From Rubrivivax sp. (GTDB lineage Bacteria > Pseudomonadota > Gammaproteobacteria > Burkholderiales > Burkholderiaceae_C): 41,580 bases of DNA. Shown one piece after another: positions 8,515 to 17,050 of the stretch (its first letter is position 1; each line of letters opens with the position of its first letter). Both the position numbers and the translations under genes were made by a program. The DNA lies in NCBI GenBank assembly GCA_030653505.1, contig JAURZK010000045.1, forward strand, positions 1 through 41,580. The letters are read 5' to 3'. The notes under the pieces were generated by a model. The model was not told where the DNA came from and ran no database searches. It was given only the letters and a program-made list of their open reading frames with translations.

Positions 8515-9494
8515 GTGCCGGCCCGACCGAGATGAAGTACATGGCCAGCGTCGCACAGGCGCTGCGCGACAGCATGGCCGCCGACCCGCGCGTCATCGTG
8601 ATGGGCGAGGACATCGGCGCGCCCGGCGGCTCGTTCAAGGCCACGCGCGGCCTGCTCGACGAGTTCGGGCCGAAGCGTGTGCTCGACACCCCGATCTCCG
8701 AAGCGAGCATCGTTTCCGCCGCGGTCGGCGCGGCGCTGTCGGGCCTGCGCCCGGTGGTCGAGATCATGTTCATGGACTTCATCACGCTGGCGATGGACGC
8801 CCTGGTGAACCAGGCGGCCAAGGCGCGCTTCATGTTCGGTGGCCAGTGCAGCGTGCCGATGGTGCTGCGCACGCCGCACGGCGGGGGTCTGAGCGCCGGG
8901 CCGCAGCATTCGCAATGTCTCGAAGCCTGGCTGGCGCACGTGCCCGGCCTCAAGGTCGTGTGCGCGGCCACGCCGGCCGATGCCTACGGCTTGCTGCGCG
9001 CCGCCATCGAAGACCCGGACCCGGTGATCTTCATCGAACACAAGGGCCTGTACGGCAGCAAGGGCCCGGTCGACGTGTCGGTGCGCGACGTGATCGGCAA
9101 GGCCAGGACCGTTCGCGCCGGCCGCGACGTGACGCTCGTGACCTACGGCGCGACCGTGCACACCTCGTTGGCGGCGGCGCAGGAACTGGCCGGCGAGGGC
9201 GTCGAGGTCGAGGTGATCGACCTGCGCAGCCTGCAGCCCTGGGACCGCGCCACCGTGCTCGCGTCGCTGGCGCGCACCCACCGCGCGGTGATCGTGCACG
9301 AGGCGGTGCAGGCCTTCGGCATCGGCGCCGAGATCGCGGCGACGATCGCCGACGAAGGCTTCGACGAGCTCGACGCGCCGGTCGTGCGCGTCGGCGCGCC
9401 CTTCATGCCGGTGCCCTTCGCCAAGTCGCTGGAGCAGGGCTTCAACATCGGTACCTCGGCCATCGTCAAGGCCGTGCGCCGCACCCTCGAATGA
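8511..9494 (+). CDS. 2-oxoacid/acetoin dehydrogenase E1 component, beta subunit
   Basis: A 327-residue E1 beta subunit with transketolase pyrimidine-binding and C-terminal domains. VIVMGEDIGAPGGSF holds the Glu that activates thiamine diphosphate; TPISEASIVSAAVGAALSG, RTPHGGG and PVIFIEHKGLYG are family segments. The start is taken as TTG 8511, overlapping the E1 alpha stop, because GGAGG at 8499-8503 stands seven bases before it; ATG 8532 is the alternative and has no good ribosome-binding site. It forms an alpha2beta2 tetramer with the product of 7543-8514. The specificity (pyruvate, acetoin, branched 2-oxoacid or a pathway intermediate) cannot be decided from sequence. Confidence 0.9.
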   Translation: MSAGPTEMKYMASVAQALRDSMAADPRVIVMGEDIGAPGGSFKATRGLLDEFGPKRVLDTPISEASIVSAAVGAALSGLRPVVEIMFMDFITLAMDALVNQAAKARFMFGGQCSVPMVLRTPHGGGLSAGPQHSQCLEAWLAHVPGLKVVCAATPADAYGLLRAAIEDPDPVIFIEHKGLYGSKGPVDVSVRDVIGKARTVRAGRDVTLVTYGATVHTSLAAAQELAGEGVEVEVIDLRSLQPWDRATVLASLARTHRAVIVHEAVQAFGIGAEIAATIADEGFDELDAPVVRVGAPFMPVPFAKSLEQGFNIGTSAIVKAVRRTLE

Positions 9495-9508
9495 ACATGG
9501 AGACACGC

Positions 9509-10294
9509 ATGGCTGACGACAGCATCCTGAGTGAAAAGCGCGGCCCGGTGGGCCTGCTGACGATCAACCGGCCGAAGACCCTGAACGCCATCGACGTGCC
9601 CACCATGCACGCGCTCGACGCCGCGCTCGCAGCCTTCGAGGCCGACGATGCGGTGCGTGCCATCGTCGTCACCGGCGCCGGCGAACGGGCTTTCGTGGCC
9701 GGTGGCGACATCGCCGATCTCGACAGCCGGCGCGGGCTGCCGCACTACGAAGAGTTCGCCGAAGTGATCCATCGCCTGTTCACGCGCTTCGACAACTGCG
9801 ACAAGCCGACGCTCGGCGCCATCAACGGCTGGGCGCTCGGCGGTGGCACCGAGCTGCTGCTGGCGCTGGACATCCGGCTGGTGGCCGAGGAAGCCAAGCT
9901 CGGCCTGCCCGAGATCACGCTCGGGCTGTTTCCCGGCGCGGGCGGCACGCAGCGCTTGATTCGCCAGATCCCGCTGTGCCGCGCCAAGGAGCTGATGTTC
10001 ACCGGCGACCAGATCAGCGCCGCCGAGGCGGTGGCGCTCGGGCTGTGCAACCGCACCGTGCCGCGTGCGAAGCTGCTGGACGAGACGCTGGCGCTGGCGA
10101 CGCGCATCGCCGAGAAGTCGCCGCTGGTGCTGAAGCTGCTCAAGCGCACCTTGCGCCAGGGCCTGGAGATGCCGCTGCCCGCGGCGCTGGCGCACGAGCA
10201 GGCGATGATCGGCTTGGTGCTCGACAGCAACGATGCGCACGAGGGCTGCCGCGCGTTCCTCGAGAAGCGCAAGGCCGAATTCAAAGGGACCTGA
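9509..10294 (+). CDS. Enoyl-CoA hydratase (crotonase)
   Basis: A 261-residue crotonase with both catalytic glutamates: GWALGGGTELLLALD and LGLPEITLGLFPGAGGTQRL. The oxyanion-hole region is AFVAGGDIADL, with Val in place of the common Cys. It should add water to trans-2-enoyl-CoA. ATG 9509 is chosen because GGAG at 9499-9502 is correctly spaced for it; ATG 9491, which would overlap the E1 beta stop as ATGA, is also in frame and adds six residues. It lies between E1 beta and E2, an unusual interruption of the dehydrogenase genes, which suggests the 2-oxoacid step and the hydration belong to one route. Confidence 0.92.
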   Translation: MADDSILSEKRGPVGLLTINRPKTLNAIDVPTMHALDAALAAFEADDAVRAIVVTGAGERAFVAGGDIADLDSRRGLPHYEEFAEVIHRLFTRFDNCDKPTLGAINGWALGGGTELLLALDIRLVAEEAKLGLPEITLGLFPGAGGTQRLIRQIPLCRAKELMFTGDQISAAEAVALGLCNRTVPRAKLLDETLALATRIAEKSPLVLKLLKRTLRQGLEMPLPAALAHEQAMIGLVLDSNDAHEGCRAFLEKRKAEFKGT

Positions 10295-10298
10295 GAGC

Positions 10299-11543
10299 GT
10301 GCGCAGAGACTGGCTCATGCCCAAACTGGGCCTGACGATGACCGAGGGCGCGTTGGCGGAGTGGACGCTCGCGCCCGGCGTGCGCTTCAAGGCCGGCGAC
10401 TGCGTGTACGTGGTCGAGAACGACAAGGCGGCGACCGAGGTCGCAGCCGAAAGCGACGGCGTGATGGGCGCGCCGCTGGTCGCGGTGGGCCAGACCGTGC
10501 CCGTGGGTGCGGTGGTCGGGCATTGGGACGACGACGCGCCGTCGATCACATCGGCCGCCGGGGCCAACGTGGCCGAAGCGACCCCCACTACCGCACGCCG
10601 GCCCGTCACACCGTTCGCTCGCCGTCTGGCGCGCGAACATCAGATTGCGCTCGCCGACGTGACGGGCTCGGGCCCGCGCGGTCGCGTGCGGGCGCGCGAT
10701 GTCGAGGCCGTGATGAAGGCGCGGACATCCGCTCCAGCACCGGCGCCTGCGCCCGTGGCGCTGCCGGCGCCTGCCACCGCATCCGCGAAGGTGACGAACC
10801 GTGCGCCGGCCGCAGCCCCCTCACCGCCGCCTTCGCCAGTGACCCTCGGCACGGCTGCCGGCCGCCTGCAGCCGTTCACCGCGGAGCAGCAGGCCACGGC
10901 CGCGCGGCTGACCGCCGCCAAGCAGGACATCCCGCACTTCTACCTGGCGCGTGAGGCCGAGGTGTCGAGCCTGCTCGAGCTCTGCGCCAAGCTGAAAGAC
11001 CCTGAGACCGAGCCCCGGCTGACGCTCAACCATTTCTTCGTCGCGGCCCTGGGCCGGGCGTTGCGCGCACTGCCCGAACTGAATCGCATCTGGACGCCGC
11101 AGGGCGCGCTGGTGCTTGACCGCAGCGACGTCGGCGTGGCCGTGCACACCGAACACGGCCTGCGCGTGCCCATCGTGCGCGATGCTGGGCGCCTGAGCCT
11201 GGTCAACCTGGCGCGCCAGGCCAACACCCTGGCCGAGCGTGCGCGTGCGGGTCGGCTCGGTGCCGACGACATGGCCGGTGGTTCCATCACGGTGTCGAAT
11301 GCCGGCATGCACGGCCTGACCGCGATGACCTCGATCATCGTGCCCGGCCAGTCGATGATCCTCGGCGTGGGCAGCGTGCGCGAGCTGTTCCGTCCCGACG
11401 CGCGCGGCCAGCCGGCGCTGCGGCGCGAAATTTCGCTGGTGCTGTCGCTCGACCACCGGGTGCTCGACGGGGTCGGTGGCGCCGCGCTGCTGAATCAGAT
11501 CGTCGATGGGCTGGCCCATCCGACTCGCTTGTTGTTCGACTAG
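10299..11543 (+). CDS. Dihydrolipoamide acyltransferase (E2) of a 2-oxoacid/acetoin dehydrogenase complex
   Basis: A 414-residue E2. A single lipoyl domain starts MPKLGLTMTEG, with the lipoylated lysine in VVENDKAATEV (Lys about 43). A peripheral-subunit-binding domain follows (FARRLAREHQIALADVTGSG, then PRGRVRARDVE), then an Ala/Pro-rich linker (about 145-185) and the catalytic domain with the active-site HRVLDG (His about 386, Asp about 390) near the C terminus. It moves the acyl group from E1 to CoA. The start is GTG 10299 after AAGGGA; ATG 10317 at the lipoyl domain is a fair alternative. No E3 gene is present. The acyl acceptor CoA places its product directly into the surrounding acyl-CoA pathway. 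Confidence 0.92.
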   Translation: MRRDWLMPKLGLTMTEGALAEWTLAPGVRFKAGDCVYVVENDKAATEVAAESDGVMGAPLVAVGQTVPVGAVVGHWDDDAPSITSAAGANVAEATPTTARRPVTPFARRLAREHQIALADVTGSGPRGRVRARDVEAVMKARTSAPAPAPAPVALPAPATASAKVTNRAPAAAPSPPPSPVTLGTAAGRLQPFTAEQQATAARLTAAKQDIPHFYLAREAEVSSLLELCAKLKDPETEPRLTLNHFFVAALGRALRALPELNRIWTPQGALVLDRSDVGVAVHTEHGLRVPIVRDAGRLSLVNLARQANTLAERARAGRLGADDMAGGSITVSNAGMHGLTAMTSIIVPGQSMILGVGSVRELFRPDARGQPALRREISLVLSLDHRVLDGVGGAALLNQIVDGLAHPTRLLFD

Positions 11544-11563
11544 CTTTGGCACTGGAGCCCACG

Positions 11564-12736
11564 ATGGACTTTCGACTCTCGGATGAACAGCGGCAGATGA
11601 TCGAGGCGGCGCGCAAGGTCGGCGACCACTTCGGCCTCGAGTACTGGCGCAAGCAGGACGCCGCCAAGGCGTTCCCCAAGGAGTTCTGGCGCGCCGTCTG
11701 CGACGCCGGCCTGTGTGGCGCCGCGCTGCCCACCGAGGTCGGCGGGACTGGCCTGGGCATGTTCGAGCTGGCGCTGGTGGTGGAGACGCTGGCCTCCTGC
11801 GGCGGCGGCGCGACCGTCGGGCAGCTCTTCATGATCAACCCGATCTTCGGCGGCGTCGCGCTGTCGCGGTTCGGCACGGCGGCGATGAAGGCCGAGCTGC
11901 TGCCGAAGATCGTCTCGGGCGAGATCAACTGCTGCATGGCGCTGACCGAGCCCGACGCCGGAACCAACACGCTGGAGCTGCGCAGCTACGCCGAGGCCGA
12001 CAGCGAGGGCTGGCGGCTGAACGGCCGCAAGATCTGGATCACCGGCGTGCCCGACGCGGCCAAGATGCTGGTGGTGGCGCGCACCAAGAAGCTCGCCGAC
12101 TGCAAGTCGCGCAGCGACGGCCTGTCGATGTTCATGATCGACGTCGAGCGAAAGGGCCTCACGCACACCGCGATCGACAAGGTCGGCACGCGCACGCTGG
12201 CGTCGAGCAGCGTCTTCTTCGACGACGTGCGCATCGCGCCGGGCGAGCTCGTAGGCACCTTGCACCGCGGCTGGCACGAATTGCTGGACGTGCTCAACAC
12301 CGAGCGCATCGTCACCACCGCAGCCCTGGCCGGCACCGGCGAACTGGCGATCAAGCTGGCGGTGAAGTACGGCAACGAGCGCAAGGTCTTCGGCGACAAG
12401 CCGGTCACGAGCTATCAAGGGCTGCAGTTCCCGCTCGCGCAATGCCATGTCGAGGTCGAGGCGGCGCGCCTGCTCAACCACAAGGCGGCGGTCAACTGCG
12501 ACATGGGCCTGCCCTACGGCAGCGAGGCCAACGCCGCCAAGCTGCTGGCCGCGCAGGCCGTGGCCCGCGCCACCGAACGTGCGATGCAGACCATGGGCGG
12601 CATGGGCTACGCCACCGAGTTCCACGTCGAGCGGCTGTGGCGCGATGCGCGGCTGTTCCGCTTCGCGCCGGTGTCCGAAGAGATGATCCTCAACTACGTC
12701 GCCAACCACGACCTGGGCATGCCGCGTTCCTACTGA
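11564..12736 (+). CDS. Acyl-CoA dehydrogenase, second of operon A
   Basis: A 390-residue acyl-CoA dehydrogenase starting at ATG 11564 with GGAG at 11554-11557. CCMALTEPDAGTNTLELRS and GRKIWITGVPDA belong to the FAD/substrate domain. The usual YEGTSEIQ region reads FAPVSEEMI, with no Glu at the short-chain position. A Glu in VLNTERIVTT matches the isovaleryl-/long-chain-type base position, so activity is still plausible. Many proteins of this subgroup end in LGMPRSY-like tails, as here. It differs clearly from the enzyme at 5586 and probably acts at another step or on a branched substrate. Confidence 0.9.
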   Translation: MDFRLSDEQRQMIEAARKVGDHFGLEYWRKQDAAKAFPKEFWRAVCDAGLCGAALPTEVGGTGLGMFELALVVETLASCGGGATVGQLFMINPIFGGVALSRFGTAAMKAELLPKIVSGEINCCMALTEPDAGTNTLELRSYAEADSEGWRLNGRKIWITGVPDAAKMLVVARTKKLADCKSRSDGLSMFMIDVERKGLTHTAIDKVGTRTLASSSVFFDDVRIAPGELVGTLHRGWHELLDVLNTERIVTTAALAGTGELAIKLAVKYGNERKVFGDKPVTSYQGLQFPLAQCHVEVEAARLLNHKAAVNCDMGLPYGSEANAAKLLAAQAVARATERAMQTMGGMGYATEFHVERLWRDARLFRFAPVSEEMILNYVANHDLGMPRSY

Positions 12737-12751
12737 CCGAGGGAGCTTGCC

Positions 12752-14269
12752 ATGGTCAACCTGAGTGCCGCCATCCTGCGCTGGGCGCGTGCCGAGCCCG
12801 CACGACCGGCCCTGCTGTACCGCGACCAGCGCCTGGGCTATGGCGACCTGGCGGAACGCCTGGCCGCCACGGCCGGCAGCCTGCGCGCACGCGGCATCGG
12901 CGAAGGCGACATCGTCGCGCTGCTGATGAAGAACAGCGCCGCCTTCGTCGAGCTGGCGCTGGCGGTCAGCCACCTGGGCGCGGTGCTGCTGCCCATCAAC
13001 TACCGGCTCGGCGCCGACGAGGTGGAATACATCGTCGGCCACGCGGGGGTAAAGCTGCTGCTCGTGGACGAAGAACTGCGCGCGCTGGCGGGCGGCTTCG
13101 GCAACGTGGTCGCCATCGACGAAGCGGCGCAATCCGACAGCCGCCGCCTCGGGCCCGCCGCCGAGCCGGCGTGGGCGCCGCAGGTGCGCGCGCCCGAGGA
13201 CCTGTTCCGGCTGATGTACACCTCGGGCACCACCGACCGCCCCAAGGGCGTGATCCATTCCTACGCCAACTACCACTGGAAGTGCCTGGACCACATCGCC
13301 GTGCTGGGCCTGCATGGCGGCGAAAGGCTGCTCGTGGTCGGGCCGCTGTACCACGTCGGCGCCTTCGACCTGCCGGGCCTGGCAGTGCTGCAGATGGGCG
13401 GCATGCTGGCGGTGCAGCGCGAGTTCGAGCCCGAGGAAACCCTGGCGCTGATCGCGCGCGAACGCCTGACCGCCGGCTGGATGGCGCCGGTGATGCTGAA
13501 CCGCCTGCTGGCGCTGCCGGATCGCGAGCGCTTCGACGTCAGCAGCTTCCGCTGGCAGATCGGCGGCGGCGAGCGCACGCCTGAAGAACGCATCCGCGAG
13601 TTCGGCTCGCTGTTCAAGAGCGGGCGCTACATCGACGGCTACGGTCTGACCGAGAGCTGCTCCGGCGACACGCTGATGGAGGCCGGGCGCGAGATCGAGA
13701 AGATCGGCTCGACCGGACGCGCGATGCCGCACGTCGAGATCCGCATCTGCGACGACGACGGCCGCCAACTGCCGTCGGGCGAGGCCGGCGAAATCTGCCT
13801 GCGCGGCCCCAAGCTCACCAGCGGCTACTGGCGCGACCCCGAGAAGACCGCGGCGAGCTTTCATCCTGGCCAGTGGTTCCGCACCGGCGACATCGGCTAC
13901 CTCGACGCCGAAGGCTTCCTGTTCCTCACCGACCGCAAGAAGGACATGATCATCAGCGGCGGCGAGAACATCGCCAGCAGCGAGGTCGAGCGCGTGCTGT
14001 ACCAGCTGCCGCAGGTGCTCGAAGCAGCGGCCGTCGGCCTGCCTGACGAGCGTTGGGGCGAGCGGGTCGCGGCCATCGTGGTGCTGCGGCCGGGCACGAC
14101 GCTCTCGCTCGAAGAACTGCAGTCCTTCTGCCGCGGCAAGCTCGGCGGCTTCAAGCTGCCGAAGGAGTTGGTGCTGCGCGAGACCCTGCCGCGCCTGCCA
14201 TCCGGCAAGGTGCTCAAGCGCGTGCTGCGTGCCGAACTGACCTGCAAACCCAAGAGATCAACCACATGA
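12752..14269 (+). CDS. AMP-forming acyl-CoA synthetase
   Basis: A 505-residue ANL-superfamily ligase. The P-loop is LMYTSGTTDRPKGVIHSY (about residues 152-169). GYGLTES, the hinge region YWRDPEKTAASF and WFRTGDIGYLDAEGFLFLTDR follow, and the C-terminal lysine motif is LPSGKVLKRVLR. It would activate a carboxylic acid to its CoA thioester at the expense of ATP to AMP. ATG 12752 is preceded by GAGGGAGC. The SDR gene overlaps its stop by ATGA. FadD3-like medium, cyclic or branched acid ligases fall in this size range, but the specificity cannot be read. It is one of three CoA ligases in the window. Confidence 0.92.
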   Translation: MVNLSAAILRWARAEPARPALLYRDQRLGYGDLAERLAATAGSLRARGIGEGDIVALLMKNSAAFVELALAVSHLGAVLLPINYRLGADEVEYIVGHAGVKLLLVDEELRALAGGFGNVVAIDEAAQSDSRRLGPAAEPAWAPQVRAPEDLFRLMYTSGTTDRPKGVIHSYANYHWKCLDHIAVLGLHGGERLLVVGPLYHVGAFDLPGLAVLQMGGMLAVQREFEPEETLALIARERLTAGWMAPVMLNRLLALPDRERFDVSSFRWQIGGGERTPEERIREFGSLFKSGRYIDGYGLTESCSGDTLMEAGREIEKIGSTGRAMPHVEIRICDDDGRQLPSGEAGEICLRGPKLTSGYWRDPEKTAASFHPGQWFRTGDIGYLDAEGFLFLTDRKKDMIISGGENIASSEVERVLYQLPQVLEAAAVGLPDERWGERVAAIVVLRPGTTLSLEELQSFCRGKLGGFKLPKELVLRETLPRLPSGKVLKRVLRAELTCKPKRSTT

Positions 14270-15042
14270 AGCTCGACTTTTCGGGGCAAGTTGCCGTCGT
14301 CACCGGCGGCGCCAGTGGCATCGGCGAAGCCTGCGCGTGGGTGCTGGCCGAAGCCGGTGCGCAAGTCGTCGTTGCCGACCGCAACGAGGCAGCGGCGCGT
14401 GCGGTGGCCGAGGCGATCGGCGGCATCGCGCTGGCGCTCGATGTCGGCGAAGAATCATCGGTCGAGGCACTGGTGGCTGCCGTGCAGGCGCGCTGCGGCG
14501 TGCCCAACGTGCTGGTCAACAGCGCCGGCGTGCTGCAGCGCACGCTGCCGCCCGAGGAACTGAGCTTGCGCGAATGGGACTTCGTCGCCCGCATCGACCT
14601 GCGCGGCACCTACCTCTGTTGCGCGCGCTTCGGCGCCGCCATGGCCAAACGCGGCAGCGGCGCGATCATCAACATCGCGTCCGTGGCAGGCATGGGCTCG
14701 GGGCCCTTGCATTCCTACGGCCCGGCCAAGGCCGGCGTCATCAACCTGACCGAATGCCTGGCGGCGGAGTGGGGCCCCAAGGGCGTGCGCGTCAACGCCG
14801 TGTCGCCCGGCTTCACGCACACGCCGGCTCTCGAAAAGGGCATCACGACGCGCACGCTGGCAACCGGCGCGATGACCACGTATGCGGCGCTCGGCCGTTT
14901 GATCGAGCCGCGCGAAATCGCGAATGCGGTGGCCTTCTTGGCATCGAAGCAGGCCTCGGCGATCACCGGGATCAACCTGCCTGTCGACGCCGGCTACCTC
15001 GTCGCGACGCCGTGGGCGAGCTACGGCGGCCTGCGCCGCTGA
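14266..15042 (+). CDS. Short-chain dehydrogenase/reductase (SDR)
   Basis: A 258-residue classical SDR. It has the TGGASGIG nucleotide-binding glycine motif near residue 12, Asp in VVVADRN suggesting NAD(H), VLVNSAGVL, catalytic Ser in NIASVAG and the YGPAK form of YxxxK. It probably oxidises a 3-hydroxyacyl-CoA or cyclic alcohol to the ketone, the step between the hydratases and the carbon-carbon cleaving enzymes. It starts with an ATGA overlap and is the last gene of operon A. A short CGCCGC/GCGGCG hairpin covers the stop codon (15034-15048) but lacks a real T-run. The next operon begins with its own promoter. Confidence 0.9.
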   Translation: MKLDFSGQVAVVTGGASGIGEACAWVLAEAGAQVVVADRNEAAARAVAEAIGGIALALDVGEESSVEALVAAVQARCGVPNVLVNSAGVLQRTLPPEELSLREWDFVARIDLRGTYLCCARFGAAMAKRGSGAIINIASVAGMGSGPLHSYGPAKAGVINLTECLAAEWGPKGVRVNAVSPGFTHTPALEKGITTRTLATGAMTTYAALGRLIEPREIANAVAFLASKQASAITGINLPVDAGYLVATPWASYGGLRR

Positions 15043-15070
15043 GCGGCGTTCGACCCAAGCATGTTGTTGA

Positions 15071-15099
15071 TTGACGAACTGCCTAACGTTCGTTAGTCT
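15071..15099 (+). promoter_or_regulatory. Promoter and best copy of the shared 17-bp operator-like motif (operon B)
   Basis: The sequence CCTAACGTTCGTTAGTC at 15082-15098 contains the perfect inverted repeat CTAACG-TT-CGTTAG (15083-15096). A TTGACG at 15071-15076 is a good -35, and a weak -10 (TAGTCT, 15094-15099) lies 17 bases on, so the palindrome would fill the spacer. Binding there would block RNA polymerase. The intergenic region 15043-15145 contains nothing else. Similar sites precede the genes at 634, 3441, 30228 and 30590. No TetR-family gene, the most likely type of regulator, is in the window. Confidence 0.6.
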
Positions 15100-15145
15100 T
15101 GATAGTCCGACCGACAGAGCCTTGAAGCCTTCACAGGAGCAGTCC

Positions 15146-15907
15146 ATGCGCATCGGTAGTGTCGAATTCGTGAAACAGGGCCGTGTCGCGATCGTCACGT
15201 TGGACGAGCCGGCCAAGCTCAACGCCATCTCCATGGGCATCCGCGAAGGCGTGATCGAGAGCTTGGCAAGAATCCAGGCCGACGACGAAATCCGCGTGGG
15301 CATCCTGACCGGTCGCGGCGACAAGGCTTTTTGTGCCGGCGCGGACATCAGCACCTTTCCGGCCACGCCCGAGCAGGCGCGCAGCTTCATCGCCGACGTG
15401 CTGCCAGTGCTGGAGGCACCCGAACGCTGCCGCAAGCCGCTGATCGCGGCTGTCAACGGAGTGGCGTTCGGCGGCGGCTTCGAACTCGCGATTGCCTGCG
15501 ACTTCATCCTGGCCTCGGAGCGGGCCCGCTTCGGCGTGCCCGAGATCCAACTCGGCTTACTGCCGGGCTTTGCGCTGCTGCGGCTGCACGGCATCGTCGG
15601 CCGCCCCAAGGCCAAGGAGCTGAGCATGCTGGGCGAGCCGATCGACGCCGCTGAGGCCGTGCGACTGGGCATTGCCTTGCGCACCGTCGTCCACGACAAG
15701 CTGCTCGACGAGGCGATGGCCCTTGCCGAGAAGCTCGCTGGCAAACCGCATATGGCGGTGCAGATGGCGAAGTCCTTCTACAACCGCGGACTGGGCGGCG
15801 ACGACATGCGCTACGCGGTCGATGCCTTCCCCTTCCTGTTCCAGACCGACGACGTGAAGGAGGGCGTGGCCGCCTTTCGCGCCAAGCGCAAGCCAGAATT
15901 CAAGTGA
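15146..15907 (+). CDS. Enoyl-CoA hydratase/isomerase, first gene of operon B
   Basis: A 253-residue crotonase. Both hydratase glutamates are in place (AFGGGFELAIACD and FGVPEIQLGLLPG), and the oxyanion-hole segment is KAFCAGADIS. After PEIQLGLLPG it reads FALLRLHGIVG instead of the common GGTQRL, so the active-site loop differs from crotonase. ATG 15146 has AGGAG at 15135-15139; an in-frame ATG at 15071 lies upstream of the operator and is unlikely. Its stop shares a base with the next gene's start. Probable role: hydration, or reverse hydration, of an enoyl-CoA intermediate. Confidence 0.9.
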   Translation: MRIGSVEFVKQGRVAIVTLDEPAKLNAISMGIREGVIESLARIQADDEIRVGILTGRGDKAFCAGADISTFPATPEQARSFIADVLPVLEAPERCRKPLIAAVNGVAFGGGFELAIACDFILASERARFGVPEIQLGLLPGFALLRLHGIVGRPKAKELSMLGEPIDAAEAVRLGIALRTVVHDKLLDEAMALAEKLAGKPHMAVQMAKSFYNRGLGGDDMRYAVDAFPFLFQTDDVKEGVAAFRAKRKPEFK

Positions 15908-17037
15908 TGGTCCGTCCGGTTCTGCAAAACGCTTTCTGCGAGTCGCTGGGCATCGAGTACCCGATCTTTCTCGCCGGCATGGGCGTGGGCGGGCGGGCCA
16001 CACCGCCGAAGCTGGTGGCGGCGGTGTCGCAGGCGGGGGGCTGTGGCGTGCTGGGCTGCTCGGGGCTGTCGCCGGAGGAAACACGGCGCCGCATCCGCGA
16101 GGTGCGCTCACTCACCGACCGTCCGTTCGGCGTCGACTTGCTGCTGCCGGCGCGCATTGCCGACGCACCCGACACCCGTTCGGGCGTGCGCGACGAGATC
16201 AAACGCCGCTACCCCGAGCATGCCGCCTTCGTGCAGACGCTGATCCAGCGCTACCAGCTGCCTGCAGTGCAGCCGGCCGACGAAACGGTGGTCAACATCG
16301 AGTACGCCAAGTCGGTGCTCGACGTGGTGTTCGAGGAACGCGTGCCGATCTTTGCCGCCGGCTTGGGCGACCCCGATTTCCTGCTGCCGCGCGCGCGCGC
16401 CCAGGGCATGAAGCTGATCGGCCTGTCAGGCTCGGTGCGCAATGCGGTGCGCCAGCGCAAGTCGGGGGTCGACGCGATCGTCGCGCAGGGTACCGAGGCC
16501 GGCGGCCATACCGGAACCGTGGCTTCGCTGCCCTTGATCCCGCAGGTCGTCGATGCCGTGAACCCGACGCCGGTGATCGCTGCCGGCGGAATAGGCGACG
16601 GCCGCGGCATCGTCGCCGCACTGGTGCTGGGCGCGCAGGCCGCCTGGCTGGGCACCGCCTTCCTGGTGGCCGACGAGTGCGAGCTGTTTGACAGCTGCAA
16701 GGACCAGATCGTGGCCGCAGATTCCGAGGCCTTCCGCGTCAGCAAGGTCTGGACCGGCAAGACGGTGCGTGCCTTCCACGGTGAGATCTCTCAGGCCTGG
16801 GCAGAGTCCGGACTGCCGACCTTGGAAACGCCGTACCAGCGCATCCTGATGGAGGACTTCCTGTCTGCGGCGCTGGCCGCTGGCCGGCACGACCTCTTCT
16901 ACAACATCGCGGGCCAGGTGGGCGGCATGCTCAAGGCGCGGCGTCCGGCGCGCGACATCATGGCCGATCTGGTCTGCGGTGCGGTCGAGGAGATCCGCCG
17001 CCTGCAGCGCGACGTGCGCATCAGCATTGCTTCGTAG
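15907..17037 (+). CDS. Nitronate-monooxygenase-family flavoprotein (IpdC-like)
   Basis: A 376-residue FMN-dependent TIM-barrel protein of the 2-nitropropane dioxygenase/NMO family. It has YPIFLAGMGVGG near the N terminus, GCGVLGCSG, IVAQGTEAGGHTG with the conserved active-site His, and PVIAAGGIGDGRGIVAAL for phosphate binding. Despite the family name, members in catabolic clusters act as flavin oxidoreductases on CoA thioesters; IpdC of steroid catabolism is the example closest in context, given the IpdAB-like pair at 31952-33591. ATG 15907 is used; GTG 15904, overlapping the previous stop, is possible. A true nitronate-detoxifying role cannot be excluded but does not fit the operon. Confidence 0.85.
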   Translation: MVRPVLQNAFCESLGIEYPIFLAGMGVGGRATPPKLVAAVSQAGGCGVLGCSGLSPEETRRRIREVRSLTDRPFGVDLLLPARIADAPDTRSGVRDEIKRRYPEHAAFVQTLIQRYQLPAVQPADETVVNIEYAKSVLDVVFEERVPIFAAGLGDPDFLLPRARAQGMKLIGLSGSVRNAVRQRKSGVDAIVAQGTEAGGHTGTVASLPLIPQVVDAVNPTPVIAAGGIGDGRGIVAALVLGAQAAWLGTAFLVADECELFDSCKDQIVAADSEAFRVSKVWTGKTVRAFHGEISQAWAESGLPTLETPYQRILMEDFLSAALAAGRHDLFYNIAGQVGGMLKARRPARDIMADLVCGAVEEIRRLQRDVRISIAS

Positions 17038-17050
17038 TCGAAAGGAACTC

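Noticed and set aside
9143..10609. Long open frame on the minus strand opposite E1 beta, hydratase and E2
   Set aside because: It is the codon-bias shadow of GC-rich genes on the other strand; it has no recognisable domain, and the plus-strand genes have complete motif sets.
15034..15048. CGCCGC-TGA-GCGGCG hairpin over the SDR stop codon as operon A terminator
   Set aside because: Only two T residues follow and the stem is coding sequence for GC-rich codons; not enough for an intrinsic terminator call.
15083..15096. Possible KstR-type operator, given AAC and GTT half-sites
   Set aside because: KstR sites have the form TNNAACNNGTTNNA, with two bases between AAC and GTT. Here the inner spacing is four, and no kstR-like gene is seen, so another regulator is more likely.
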